Below are positions 5,064-12,822 of a stretch of DNA of 28,225 bases, piece by piece (positions within the stretch are counted from its first letter, which is position 1; every line of letters starts with the position of its first letter). Under the pieces are notes generated by a model, which did not search any database, was not told the origin of the DNA, and saw nothing but the letters and a program-made list of their open reading frames with translations. This stretch comes from Pseudomonadota bacterium (GTDB lineage Bacteria > Pseudomonadota > Gammaproteobacteria > Xanthomonadales > Xanthomonadaceae). Location: NCBI GenBank assembly GCA_023444765.1, contig JAEXLY010000049.1:1-28225 (forward strand). The letters run 5' to 3'. The position numbers and the translations under genes are program-made.

Positions 5064-6902
5064 ATGGAACCCCAGCTCGCGCTCACGACGGACATGAAGA
5101 TCGTGCTCGGGCTGGTCGGCCTGACCATGGTGCTGTTCGTGTTCCAGCGCGTGCGCGCCGACCTCGTCGCGCTGGTGGTGCTGGTGATGCTGGGCCTGAC
5201 CGGCCTGGTGCAGCCGGAGGACCTGTTCAACGGATTCTCCTCCAACGCGGTCATCAGCGTGATCGCGACGATGATCCTCGGCATGGGCCTGGACCGCACC
5301 GGCGCGCTCAATCGCCTGGCCGCCTGGCTGCTGCGCCGCGCGCGCGGCATGGAGGAGCGGCTGCTGCTGCTGGTCTCGGGCATCGCGGGCCTGAATTCAT
5401 CGGTGATGCAGAACCCGTCGGTGATGGCGCTGTACCTGCCGGTGGTGTCGCGCCTGTCCTCGCGCACCGGCATCAGCCTGTCGAAGCTGCTGCTGCCGGT
5501 GGCGGTGTCGATCGTGCTCGGTGGCACCCTGACCATGGTCGGCAACTCGCCGCTGATCCTGCTCAACGACCTGCTGGTGGCGACCAATGCCAACCTGCCC
5601 TCGGGCGCGGCCACGCTCGAGCCGTTGAACATGTTCGCGCCGGCGCCGATCGGCCTGGCGCTGCTCGGCGCCGGCCTGCTGTATTTCCGCTTCCAGGGCA
5701 AGCGCCGGCTGCGCGAGGACGGCGACGCCAACGTCACCCCCGCCCGCACCGAGAGCTACTTCTCGCGCACCTACGGCATCGAGGGCGAGGTGCACGAACT
5801 GATCGTCAGCGCCGACAGCCCGCTGGTGGGCATGACCTTCGGCGAGGCCGAGGCCCTGCACAACGCGCCGCTGCTGCTGGCACTGCAGACCGGCAACGAA
5901 TCGCGCCTGGCGCCGCCGCCGGATGCACGCATCTGGGTGGGCAGCGTGATCGGCGCGATGGGCCCGCGCCAGCAGGTGGCCGATTTCGCGCAGAACCAGT
6001 TCCTGCGCATGAACTCGCGCCTGCGCAACTTCGCCGACCTGTTCAATCCCAGCCGCGCCGGCATTTCCGAGGCGGTGATCCCGCCGACGTCGAAGTTCAT
6101 CGGCAAGACCGCTGCCGAGCTGCAGCTGCGGCGCCAGTACGGCATCAGCCTGCTGGCGATCAATCGCGACAAGACCGTGATCCGCGAGAACCTGCGCGAC
6201 ACGCCGCTGCGCGCCGGCGACATGCTGGTGCTGCACAGCATCTGGCAGGACCTGGCGCAGGCCGCGGGCAAGCGCGACTTCGTCATCGTCACCGACTACC
6301 CGAAGGGCGAGCAGCGGCCGCACAAGTTCCGCGTCGCCATGGTGATCTTCGCCGTGACCATGCTGATCGCGCTGTCGGGCAGAGTGCCGACCTCGATCGC
6401 GCTGATGACCGGGGTCGCCGGCATGCTGGTCTTCGGCGTGCTGAAGATGGACGAAGCCTACGGCGCGATCAGCTGGAAGACGGTATTCCTGATGGCCTGC
6501 CTGATCCCGCTGGGCTGGGCGATGGACGGCAGCGGCGCCGCGGCGTGGATCGCCGGCCACACCATCGAACGGCTGCCGGGTGGACTGCCGGTGTGGCTGC
6601 TGGAGTTCGCCGTGGCCCTGCTCACGGCGGCGTTCTCGATGGTGATCAGCCACGTTGGCGCCACGATCGTGGTGGTTCCCATCGCGGTCAACATGGCGCT
6701 GGCCACCGGCGGCAACCCCACCGCGTTCGCGCTGATCGTCGCGCTGTCGGCGTCCAACAACTTCATCACCCAGTCCAACCCGGTAATGTCGATGATCACC
6801 GGCCCCGGCGGCTACCAGCCGCGCGAGCTGTGGCGGATCGGCGTGCCGCTGTCGCTGATCTACACCGCCGTCGTGGTCCTCGCGGTCAACCTGCTGTTCT
6901 GA
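5064..6902 (+). CDS. SLC13-type anion transporter with RCK_C domains
   Basis: A 612-residue inner-membrane transporter of the SLC13/DASS (divalent anion:sodium symporter, sulfate-permease-like) group. N-terminal membrane segments run from about residue 12 to 220, including N-S-S-V-M-Q-N-P-S and the T-M-V-G-N-S-P hairpin motif; the C-terminal half repeats this with the S-N-N-F-I-T-Q-S-N-P motif near residue 570. Between the halves, about residues 235-410, lies a soluble insert with two TrkA-C (RCK_C)-like units, the second around K-F-I-G-K-T-A-A-E-L and ending G-D-M-L-V-L. This layout fits sulfate or other oxyanion transporters; the substrate cannot be read from sequence. The start has no clear Shine-Dalgarno; ATG at 5094 is a possible alternative. 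It stands alone, convergent with the Rieske gene. Confidence 0.85.
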   Translation: MEPQLALTTDMKIVLGLVGLTMVLFVFQRVRADLVALVVLVMLGLTGLVQPEDLFNGFSSNAVISVIATMILGMGLDRTGALNRLAAWLLRRARGMEERLLLLVSGIAGLNSSVMQNPSVMALYLPVVSRLSSRTGISLSKLLLPVAVSIVLGGTLTMVGNSPLILLNDLLVATNANLPSGAATLEPLNMFAPAPIGLALLGAGLLYFRFQGKRRLREDGDANVTPARTESYFSRTYGIEGEVHELIVSADSPLVGMTFGEAEALHNAPLLLALQTGNESRLAPPPDARIWVGSVIGAMGPRQQVADFAQNQFLRMNSRLRNFADLFNPSRAGISEAVIPPTSKFIGKTAAELQLRRQYGISLLAINRDKTVIRENLRDTPLRAGDMLVLHSIWQDLAQAAGKRDFVIVTDYPKGEQRPHKFRVAMVIFAVTMLIALSGRVPTSIALMTGVAGMLVFGVLKMDEAYGAISWKTVFLMACLIPLGWAMDGSGAAAWIAGHTIERLPGGLPVWLLEFAVALLTAAFSMVISHVGATIVVVPIAVNMALATGGNPTAFALIVALSASNNFITQSNPVMSMITGPGGYQPRELWRIGVPLSLIYTAVVVLAVNLLF

Positions 6903-6920
6903 GCGGCGCCCCGCCCGCTC
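6901..6920. terminator. hairpin between convergent transporter and Rieske genes
   Basis: GAGCGG / CCGCTC (6901-6906 with 6915-6920) around an 8-base loop, overlapping the stop codons of both convergent genes. No T-run on either side, so a bidirectional terminator role is only a guess from position. Confidence 0.3.
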
Positions 6921-7269
6921 AGCGGCCGGCCAGCGACACCATGCCGTCCTCGACCACCAGCCCGACCGCACGCAGCGCCTCGCCACGACAGGGTCCGGCG
7001 ACGCATTCCCCGCCGTGCAGTTCGAAGCTGGCGCCATGCGCGGCGCACACCAGCAGACCTTCGCCGGACTTGAGGAACTGGCCGGGCGACCAGTCCAGGC
7101 GCCTGCCCGCATGCGGGCACACGTTGAGCCAGGCGCGCACCTGGTCGCCGCCCCGGTGCAGGATCAACGATTCCATCTCGCCGTCGACGATCGCTTCGAC
7201 CTCGGCGAATCCGCCATCGGGGATGGCGTCCAGCGCCATCAGCACCGGCGCCTCATCTGCTGCGTTCAT
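6919..7269 (-). CDS. small Rieske [2Fe-2S] ferredoxin-like protein
   Basis: A 116-residue cytoplasmic Rieske-fold protein. The two cluster-binding boxes are C51-P-H53 and C75-A-A-H78 (C-x-H ... C-x-x-H), binding a 2Fe-2S cluster with two Cys and two His. The size is that of stand-alone Rieske proteins such as NirD-like or dioxygenase ferredoxin components; no oxygenase or nitrite reductase gene is nearby, so the electron-transfer partner is unknown. Codon 1 is the ATG at 7269; a GTG directly before it at 7272 is equally possible. It is transcribed divergently from the small membrane protein gene at 7352. Confidence 0.85.
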   Translation of the reverse strand: MNAADEAPVLMALDAIPDGGFAEVEAIVDGEMESLILHRGGDQVRAWLNVCPHAGRRLDWSPGQFLKSGEGLLVCAAHGASFELHGGECVAGPCRGEALRAVGLVVEDGMVSLAGR

Positions 7270-7351
7270 CACAGTCTTTTAACGTTCCTGTTACAACTTG
7301 GTTGCGGCTGCGCCCGATACTTGGGCCTCCGCATTGTCGCACCCCCGCCGC

Positions 7352-7642
7352 ATGTCGTCTGCCTTCTTCCGCTCGCTCCACGCCCGCTTCGATGCCTCGG
7401 GCGTGCGCGCCGTGTTCACGCCCCGCAAGCCGCGCAACCCGTTGCTGCGCGTTGTGCTTGGCCTGGTGGGGGTGGCGGTGCTGGCCATGCTGCTGGTGGT
7501 CGGGCTGGTCGCAGGCGCTGCGATGGTGTCGTTCGGCCTGCTGCGTGGTGCACTGCGGACGCGTGCGGGCAAGCCGCGCGCCGGCACGCTCGAGGCCGAG
7601 TACCGGGTCGTGTCCAAGCCCGGCCAGCCACTGCTGCGCTGA
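7352..7642 (+). CDS. hypothetical small membrane protein
   Basis: A 96-residue protein I do not recognise. After a basic N-terminal third (residues 1-30, many Arg) there is one long hydrophobic stretch of about 35 residues (roughly 31-62) rich in Leu, Val, Ala and Gly, long enough for one or two membrane passes, then a short polar tail. The start ATG at 7352 lacks a Shine-Dalgarno sequence; an in-frame TTG at 7298 would add 18 residues that look non-native. Its stop lies 5 bases before the hydrolase start at 7648, so the two are probably cotranscribed. Confidence 0.65.
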   Translation: MSSAFFRSLHARFDASGVRAVFTPRKPRNPLLRVVLGLVGVAVLAMLLVVGLVAGAAMVSFGLLRGALRTRAGKPRAGTLEAEYRVVSKPGQPLLR

Positions 7643-7647
7643 TCCCG

Positions 7648-8361
7648 ATGCGGGACGTCATCGAGGCGCCCTCCATCCCGCGCATCGACGTGCGCGGCGG
7701 CGGCACGTTCCCCGTGCGCCGCATCTTCTGCGTTGGCCGCAACTTCGCGGACCACGCCCGCGAGATGGGGGCGGCGGCGCCCGCATCGAAGGCCGAGCGC
7801 GGTACGCCCGTGTTCTTCCACAAACCGGCCGATGCCATCGTCACCGGCGGCCGCGTGGACTATCCGCCCGCCACCCGGGATCTGCACCATGAAGTCGAGC
7901 TGGTGGTGGCACTGGGTCGCGATGCGCCCGATGGCGTGCTGCCGGTGGCGGATGCCGGATCGCTGGTGTTCGGCTACGCCGTCGGCCTGGACCTGACCCG
8001 CCGCGACCTGCAGGCGGCGGCCAAGGCCAAGGGCCTGCCCTGGGACACCGCCAAGGGGTTCGACCAGTCCGCGCCCGTCAGCGACATCGTGCCCGCCGCC
8101 GAAGTCGGCGAACTGGCTCCACGGCGCCTGTCGCTGGAGGTCAATGGCGCGCTGCGCCAGGACTCCAGGCTCGACCAGCTGATCTGGGATGTCCCCGAGA
8201 TCCTGCACGAACTGTCCAGGCTCTACGCGCTGCGCGCGGGCGACCTGGTGTTCATGGGCACGCCGGCAGGCGTGTCCGCGCTGCAGCCCGGCGATGCCTG
8301 CGTGGCGCGCCTGGACGACGTGCTGGAGCTGCGTTGCCAGCTGCAGGCGCGCCCGGCATAG
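7648..8361 (+). CDS. fumarylacetoacetate hydrolase-family protein
   Basis: A 237-residue single-domain FAH-family enzyme, close in length to E. coli YcgM, fumarylpyruvate hydrolases and FAHD1 acylpyruvases. Family blocks visible in order: C-V-G-R-N-F-A-D-H near residue 30, V-F-F-H-K-P-A-D, the metal-binding H-H-E-V-E-L-V-V-A-L-G (two glutamates bind Mg or Mn), G-Y-A-V-G-L-D-L-T-R-R-D with the third acidic ligand, K-G-F-D-Q-S-A-P, and G-D-L-V-F-M-G-T-P-A-G-V. The reaction is likely C-C bond cleavage or decarboxylation of an acylpyruvate-type compound; the exact substrate is not predictable. The start was taken at the ATG just after the preceding gene because the upstream frame does not resemble the family. 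Confidence 0.88.
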   Translation: MRDVIEAPSIPRIDVRGGGTFPVRRIFCVGRNFADHAREMGAAAPASKAERGTPVFFHKPADAIVTGGRVDYPPATRDLHHEVELVVALGRDAPDGVLPVADAGSLVFGYAVGLDLTRRDLQAAAKAKGLPWDTAKGFDQSAPVSDIVPAAEVGELAPRRLSLEVNGALRQDSRLDQLIWDVPEILHELSRLYALRAGDLVFMGTPAGVSALQPGDACVARLDDVLELRCQLQARPA

Positions 8362-8406
8362 TGGCCGCGCGGCGCCCGCCGCGCCCCGCAACCGGAGGAC
8401 ACGCCG

Positions 8407-8814
8407 ATGGGCATGATCAGTGAGTTCAGGGAATTCGCGATGCGCGGCAACGTCATCGACCTCGCCGTGGGCGTGGTCATCGGCGGGGCCTTCGGCAGGA
8501 TCGTCACCTCCCTGGTGGACAACATCATCATGCCGCCGATCGGCCTGTTGCTGGGCGGCGTGGACTTCAGCGACATCGGCTGGACGCTGCGCGCCGCGAC
8601 CGTGGATGCGGCCGGCGAGGAAGTGCCCGCCGTGGTCATCGGCATTGGCGAATTCTTCAATACGCTGGTGCAGTTCGTGATCATCGCCTTCGCGATCTTC
8701 CTGCTGGTCAAGGCGATCAACCGGCTCCACAGGAAGCCCGAGCCGGCGCCGCCCGCTGCTCCTTCGGAAGAAGTGCTGCTGCTGCGCGAGATCCGGGACG
8801 CCCTGAGCAAGTAA
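8407..8814 (+). CDS. mscL: large-conductance mechanosensitive channel MscL
   Basis: A 135-residue inner-membrane channel that opens under strong membrane tension to release solutes after osmotic downshock; works as a homopentamer. The N-terminal helix E-F-R-E-F-A-M-R-G-N-V-I-D-L-A-V leads into TM1 (about residues 15-45) with the conserved glycine/alanine-rich pore lining, then a periplasmic loop with I-M-P-P-I-G and the D-F-S-D segment, TM2 at about 78-105 and a charged C-terminal helix ending E-I-R-D-A-L. A strong GGAGG sits 9 bases upstream of the ATG. Confidence 0.96.
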   Translation: MGMISEFREFAMRGNVIDLAVGVVIGGAFGRIVTSLVDNIIMPPIGLLLGGVDFSDIGWTLRAATVDAAGEEVPAVVIGIGEFFNTLVQFVIIAFAIFLLVKAINRLHRKPEPAPPAAPSEEVLLLREIRDALSK

Positions 8815-8824
8815 ACGCGCCCTG

Positions 8825-8847
8825 CGCGCCTCGCATGCGAAGGCGCG
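8825..8847 (+). terminator. GC-rich hairpin after mscL
   Basis: CGCGCC-TCGC (8825-8834) pairs with GCGA-A-GGCGCG (8837-8847) with one bulged base; it begins 10 bases past the mscL stop. No T-run follows. Inferred transcript end or processing site between mscL and the peptidase gene. Confidence 0.35.
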
Positions 8848-8888
8848 GGCCTGCTAGGCTCGCGGCTTCCCCGTCGATGGAGGCCGCG

Positions 8889-10295
8889 ATGCGCCTGGCC
8901 ACGCTGTTCCTGTCCGCCTGCCTGTTGTCCGCATGTCCGCCGGTATCGGCCAGCGGTGAGCCGGTGGTCGCCTCCGATGCCGTAGCAGACACCGCGTCCA
9001 GGTTGCGCGCGCAGGCGCTGGCCGACACCACCGCATGGAACGTGGTCGAATCGCTGACCACCGAGATCGGACCGCGGCTGGCCGGCAGCGAGGCCGATGC
9101 GCGCGCGGTGGCATGGGCGGAAGCGAAGTTCCGCGAACTGGGCTTCGACCGGGTCTGGACCGAGCCGGTGACGTTCCCGAAGTGGGAGCGGCGCGGGGAG
9201 TCGGCCCGGGTACTGGGTGCGCACGCGCAACCGCTGGTCGTCACCGCGCTGGGCGGAAGCCCGGGCGGGACGGTGGAAGCGGAGATCGTGCGCTTCGACA
9301 GCCTGGAGGCGCTGCAGGCGGCGCCGGAGGGTGCGCTGGCAGGCAGGATCGCCTTCGTCGACCACCGCATGGAACGCGCCCGCGACGGCAGTGGTTACTC
9401 GCGGGGCGGCGCGGTGCGCAGCCGCGGCCCGTCCGAGGCGATCCGCAAGGGCGCAACGGGTTTCCTGATGCGCTCGGCCAGCACCAGCCCGAACCGCGTG
9501 GCCAACACCGGCATCACCCGGTTCGACGAAGGGCTGGCGCCCATCCCCTCGGCAGCGCTGTCGCTGCCCGATGCCGATCAGCTGACGCGGCTGCTACAGC
9601 GTGGGCCGGTGCGTCTGCGCCTGGCGCTGGACTGCGGCTGGGATGGCGAATACACCTCGCACAACGTGATCGGCGAGATCACCGGGCGCGAGGCGCCGCA
9701 GGAACTGGTGCTGCTGGGCGCGCACCTGGATTCCTGGGACCTGGGCACCGGTGCGATCGACGACGCCTCCGGCATCGGCATCACCATGGCCGCAGGCCAC
9801 CTGATCGGGCAGCTGCCGCAGCGTCCGCGACGCACGATCCGCGTGGTCGCGTTCGCCAACGAGGAACAGGGCCTGCTCGGCGGGCGCGAGTACGCACGCC
9901 GGCATGCCGCGAACGTGGGCAACCATGTGATCGCGGTGGAGAGCGACTTCGGTGCCGGACGCATCTACGGTTTCAACACCAGTGGCGGCGAGGCGACCGC
10001 CGTGGCGCGCATCGCCAGCGCACTGGCGCCCCTGGGCATCGAACCCATGGCCGGCAAGGGCGGCCCTGGTCCCGACATCTCGCCGCTCGCCCGCATCGGC
10101 GGCGCCTGGGCCTGGCTGGGCCAGGACGGCTCGCGGTACTTCGACCTGCACCACAACGCCGACGACACGCTGGACAAGATCGATCCGGCCGACCTGGCCC
10201 AGAATGCGGCCGCGTACACGGTGTTCGCCTGGCTGGTCGCGGAGTCGGACGCGGACTTCGGCAGCGCGCCGAACGCCTCGCCGGCACAGGACTGA
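8889..10295 (+). CDS. M28-family zinc peptidase, lipoprotein
   Basis: A 468-residue exported metallopeptidase resembling carboxypeptidase Q/PGCP-type M28 enzymes. The first 16 residues form a lipoprotein signal ending in L-S-A-C16, so it is probably anchored in the cell envelope. A PA-like insert lies at about residues 115-245. Zinc ligands of the M28 core are visible: His279 in G-A-H-L-D, Asp291 or 292 in I-D-D-A-S-G, the E-E pair 325-326 (general base and ligand), Asp353 in E-S-D-F-G, and His421 or 422 in L-H-H-N-A-D-D-T. Likely releases amino acids or splits dipeptides; specificity unknown. Start at 8889 fits GGAGG 7 bases upstream and the signal sequence; an upstream start at 8835 would bury the signal. 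Confidence 0.9.
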   Translation: MRLATLFLSACLLSACPPVSASGEPVVASDAVADTASRLRAQALADTTAWNVVESLTTEIGPRLAGSEADARAVAWAEAKFRELGFDRVWTEPVTFPKWERRGESARVLGAHAQPLVVTALGGSPGGTVEAEIVRFDSLEALQAAPEGALAGRIAFVDHRMERARDGSGYSRGGAVRSRGPSEAIRKGATGFLMRSASTSPNRVANTGITRFDEGLAPIPSAALSLPDADQLTRLLQRGPVRLRLALDCGWDGEYTSHNVIGEITGREAPQELVLLGAHLDSWDLGTGAIDDASGIGITMAAGHLIGQLPQRPRRTIRVVAFANEEQGLLGGREYARRHAANVGNHVIAVESDFGAGRIYGFNTSGGEATAVARIASALAPLGIEPMAGKGGPGPDISPLARIGGAWAWLGQDGSRYFDLHHNADDTLDKIDPADLAQNAAAYTVFAWLVAESDADFGSAPNASPAQD

Positions 10296-10362
10296 CCGTC
10301 GCGGAGGCGTCCGTGCCGCGTCCCCGCGGTCCGTCCGCGCGCGGCGCGACCGCCCGTCGCCC

Positions 10363-11316
10363 TCAGCGATCCTGTTGCGCGAGCAGTCGCTCGACCGCCT
10401 CGCGTGCCGGCGCGTGCGCACCGTCGTGCATGCAGGCGGCAGCGGCCGTAGCCGCCGCACTGCGCAGATGTTCGGCCCAGCCCGCATCGGGCTGCTGCAG
10501 CATGCTGGCGATGAAGCCGCCCACGCAGGCATCGCCGGCACCGACCGTATCGCGCACCGGCACGGGGATCGCAGCCTGGTCGAAGCGGCGGCCATCCACA
10601 TGCAGATGCAGGCCGCGCGCGCCCCGGGTATGCAGCAACCTGGCGCCACGGGCCATCAGCGCGCGCACGCGCAGCAGCGCATCCGCCTCGGAGTACTGCG
10701 GGTAGATGTGGCGCAGATCCTCCGCGGAGAGCTTGACGAGATCGGCGATGGCGGCGAGGCGTTCGAACAGCGCCGGATAGCCCGTCCCCATCAGGTTGCG
10801 GCAGTTGGGGTCGAAGCTGATGCGCACGCCACGCGCGTGCAGGTCCTCCGCCAGCGCCACCAGCCGTGCGCCCAGCGGCTGGCGGACCAGGCTGATGGAA
10901 CCCACGTGGGCGTACGCGCAGGCGTTGCGCCAGCCGTCCGGCAGGCGCTCGGGGTCGAAGCCCTGGTCGGCGCTGCCGACGAAGAAGTATTGCGGCGGAT
11001 CGAGCTGGTGGACGATCGCCAGCAGCGGCGGCGCGTCGACCTGCTGTGCGAAGCGCAGGTCCAGCCCGGCCCCGGCCGAACGCGCCAGCAGCTCGTCGCC
11101 GAACACGTCGTTGCCGACACTCCCCGCCCAGCCGGTGGGCACGCCCAGCGTGGCCGCGACCCGCGCGACGTTCCAGCACGCCCCTCCCGGCACGCTGCGC
11201 CAACGGTCGGGGCCGGTGCGCACGAAATCGGTCAGGGCTTCGCCCAGCACCACCAGCCGCGGCAATGCGCGCTCCGCCCCGGGCGGCGGGTCCTGCGTGC
11301 GATACGGCTGGGACAT
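10363..11316 (-). CDS. PfkB-family sugar kinase, probably fructokinase
   Basis: A 317-residue ribokinase-like kinase. N-terminal V-L-G-E-A-L-T-D-F binds the sugar, P-G-G-A-C-W-N-V-A-R is PfkB signature 1 with the substrate-binding glycines, and D-T-V-G-A-G-D-A-C-V-G-G-F is signature 2 with the anion hole and catalytic Asp. Comparison from memory favours bacterial fructokinases (FrK/ScrK) over ribokinase or 2-keto-3-deoxygluconate kinase, but sugar specificity is uncertain. ATG at 11316 fits the family start and has GGAA about 9 bases upstream. It is convergent with the peptidase gene and has no sugar transporter nearby. Confidence 0.85.
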   Translation of the reverse strand: MSQPYRTQDPPPGAERALPRLVVLGEALTDFVRTGPDRWRSVPGGACWNVARVAATLGVPTGWAGSVGNDVFGDELLARSAGAGLDLRFAQQVDAPPLLAIVHQLDPPQYFFVGSADQGFDPERLPDGWRNACAYAHVGSISLVRQPLGARLVALAEDLHARGVRISFDPNCRNLMGTGYPALFERLAAIADLVKLSAEDLRHIYPQYSEADALLRVRALMARGARLLHTRGARGLHLHVDGRRFDQAAIPVPVRDTVGAGDACVGGFIASMLQQPDAGWAEHLRSAAATAAAACMHDGAHAPAREAVERLLAQQDR

Positions 11317-11936
11317 GCGATGTTCCGGCGTGGCATGCCGCAAGCATGTCATGCACGGCTCCAGGCCGGACCCTCGCCCCCGCGCCCCTTGGGGACCCCG
11401 CTGTTGCGATCCGTCGGCGCACTGTTGCCTACAGGGAACGCAGCGGCCGACAGGCTCCCGGAGCCGCAAAGGAGTCGCGCCATGCGCGACCGCCTTCCGG
11501 CCACCCTGTTCGTGCTCCTGGGCCTCATCTGTGCCGGCTCGTCCCGTGCGAGGGCGAACCCCACGCACTCCGTCCCTGGCCGCAGTGCCACGCTGACGGT
11601 CCTGGAGAGCGCCGAAGGTCGGTCGTTCGCGGTGCACGGACGCGGCCGGCGCCATTGCCGCTGCCGTCTTCGCCCGGCGTGGAACTGGCGCGACCCACGC
11701 GTCCTGCGCAGGGCCACGGCACAGCCGTTGCGTCCGACCGGAGCGGCAGGCGGCCACGCGGCTGGTCCCTGCAGCGACGGACCGAGTGGAAGCCTCATTC
11801 CACAAGCGGTCCCCCGGCCGACTGGAGATGACGGCTGCGGACGCGGCGCTCCCCTGCGGGGCGGTCGGACTCCCCCGGGGCTCGCGGGTGTGCACCTGGC
11901 ACGGAAAGCACCGCGGGCTCGGACAGCCCCAGCCGA
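11317..11936. other. 620-bp stretch between pfkB-type kinase and rlmB
   Basis: No established gene lies here. Its only supported content is a strong ribosome binding site plus signal-peptide-like reading frame on the plus strand from 11482 (listed separately). I see no tRNA, riboswitch, transposon end or tandem repeat in it. Confidence 0.5.
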
Positions 11937-12138
11937 TCAGTCGCCCGCGTGCCCTCTCGCCCATTGCGCCAGCAACACCGCGGTCGCCGCGGCGACATTG
12001 AGACTTTCCACCGCGCCGCTGCCGGGGATCGACAGCCGCACGTCGCAGGCGCGCGCCAGCGCATCGCCCATGCCGCCGCCTTCGGCGCCGAGCACGTATA
12101 CCAGGCGCGGTGGCAGGCTGTGCGCGAACAGGTCCTGA
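11482..12138 (+). pseudogene. possible decayed small secreted-protein gene
   Basis: AAAGGAG lies 7 bases before an ATG whose first 25 residues look like a signal peptide (basic start, then L-F-V-L-L-G-L-I-C-A-G, ending A-R-A). Codon third positions are strongly G/C for about the first 60-70 codons, like real genes here. After that third positions become mixed, the protein turns into Arg/Pro-rich sequence, and the frame runs on antisense into the 3' end of rlmB until 12138. In a second frame (0 modulo 3) G/C-rich third positions continue and a stop occurs at 11831, before rlmB. A single frameshift near 11650-11690 would give a roughly 115-residue secreted protein ending there. I recognise no family. 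Confidence 0.3.
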
Positions 12139-12698
12139 CCACCACGCACCACCGTCGCCGCCAGCACGAAGCCCGCAGCGCGCAGCCGGTCCAGCGCGTC
12201 CTGTTCCGTTCCCAGCTGGACCATCGGCACCGCTTCGGCACCGCCTTCGGCCACGCGCGCGGCGGCACCTGACAGCGCCAGTGAAGCGTCGGCCGGCAAC
12301 AGCAGTCCGGCCACACCGAAGTGCGCGGACGAGCGCAGGATCGCGCCGAGGTTGTGTGGATTGCCGACGCCGTCGAGCCACAGCGCGCAGCACGGACCCG
12401 CGGGCAGCGCGTCCAGCCAGCTGGCGAGCGACAGCGGCGCCTCGCGCAGCACGTCGGCCACCACGCCCTCGTGGTGGGTGCTGGCCGAGAGGCGACGCAA
12501 TTCCTCGACATCCTCTACCACCCGGTAGCCGATGCGGTTGGCCACGCACCACTTCAGCAGCGGCTGCAGCTGGGCGATGCGCTCGGGCACGAGGTAGAGC
12601 TTGCGGATCGCCTGCGGACGCCTGGCGAAGACCGCCTGGACCGCGTTGATCCCGTACAGCCGCGTCTCGGAAGCGCGCGACGGGATCGCTGCAGGCAC
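11937..12698 (-). CDS. rlmB: 23S rRNA 2'-O-methyltransferase RlmB (SpoU/TrmH family)
   Basis: A SPOUT-class RNA 2'-O-methyltransferase, expected to make Gm2251 in the 23S peptidyl-transferase P loop. An N-terminal L30e-like substrate-binding domain (about residues 12-85, with H-H-E-G-V) is followed by the knotted catalytic domain: motif 1 N-P-H-N-L-G-A-I-L-R-S-S (N113-R122), motif 2 V-L-G-A-E-G-G-G-M with Glu206, motif 3 I-P-G-S-G-A-V-E-S-L-N-V with Ser232/Asn234. I start it at GTG 12698: AGGGAG lies 5 bases upstream and the 253 residues match the family (E. coli 243). An ATG at 12821, directly behind the symporter stop, would add 41 low-complexity residues. It follows the AGCS gene in the same direction. 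Confidence 0.9.
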   Translation of the reverse strand: MPAAIPSRASETRLYGINAVQAVFARRPQAIRKLYLVPERIAQLQPLLKWCVANRIGYRVVEDVEELRRLSASTHHEGVVADVLREAPLSLASWLDALPAGPCCALWLDGVGNPHNLGAILRSSAHFGVAGLLLPADASLALSGAAARVAEGGAEAVPMVQLGTEQDALDRLRAAGFVLAATVVRGGQDLFAHSLPPRLVYVLGAEGGGMGDALARACDVRLSIPGSGAVESLNVAAATAVLLAQWARGHAGD

Positions 12699-12701
12699 GG
12701 C

Positions 12702-12709
12702 AACTCCCT
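12702..12709 (-). promoter_or_regulatory. Shine-Dalgarno deciding the rlmB GTG start
   Basis: On the complementary strand AGGGAGTT ends a few bases before GTG (12698-12696). No comparable site precedes the upstream ATG at 12821, so this decides the start in favour of the 253-residue protein. Confidence 0.6.
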
Positions 12710-12822
12710 GTCCGGCGTCGGCCGACACGCGGGATTCGCGGGCAGGCCCCGCCGTCCCGCGCGCGCGCGCGCCCCAGGGCGTGTCCCTGCCCGGGCCCGG
12801 CGGCGGCGGACGCCTGCCCATC

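Noticed and set aside
10296..10362. Terminator between the convergent peptidase and sugar kinase genes
   Set aside because: Only a weak CCGCG/CGCGG pairing was found, with no T-run.
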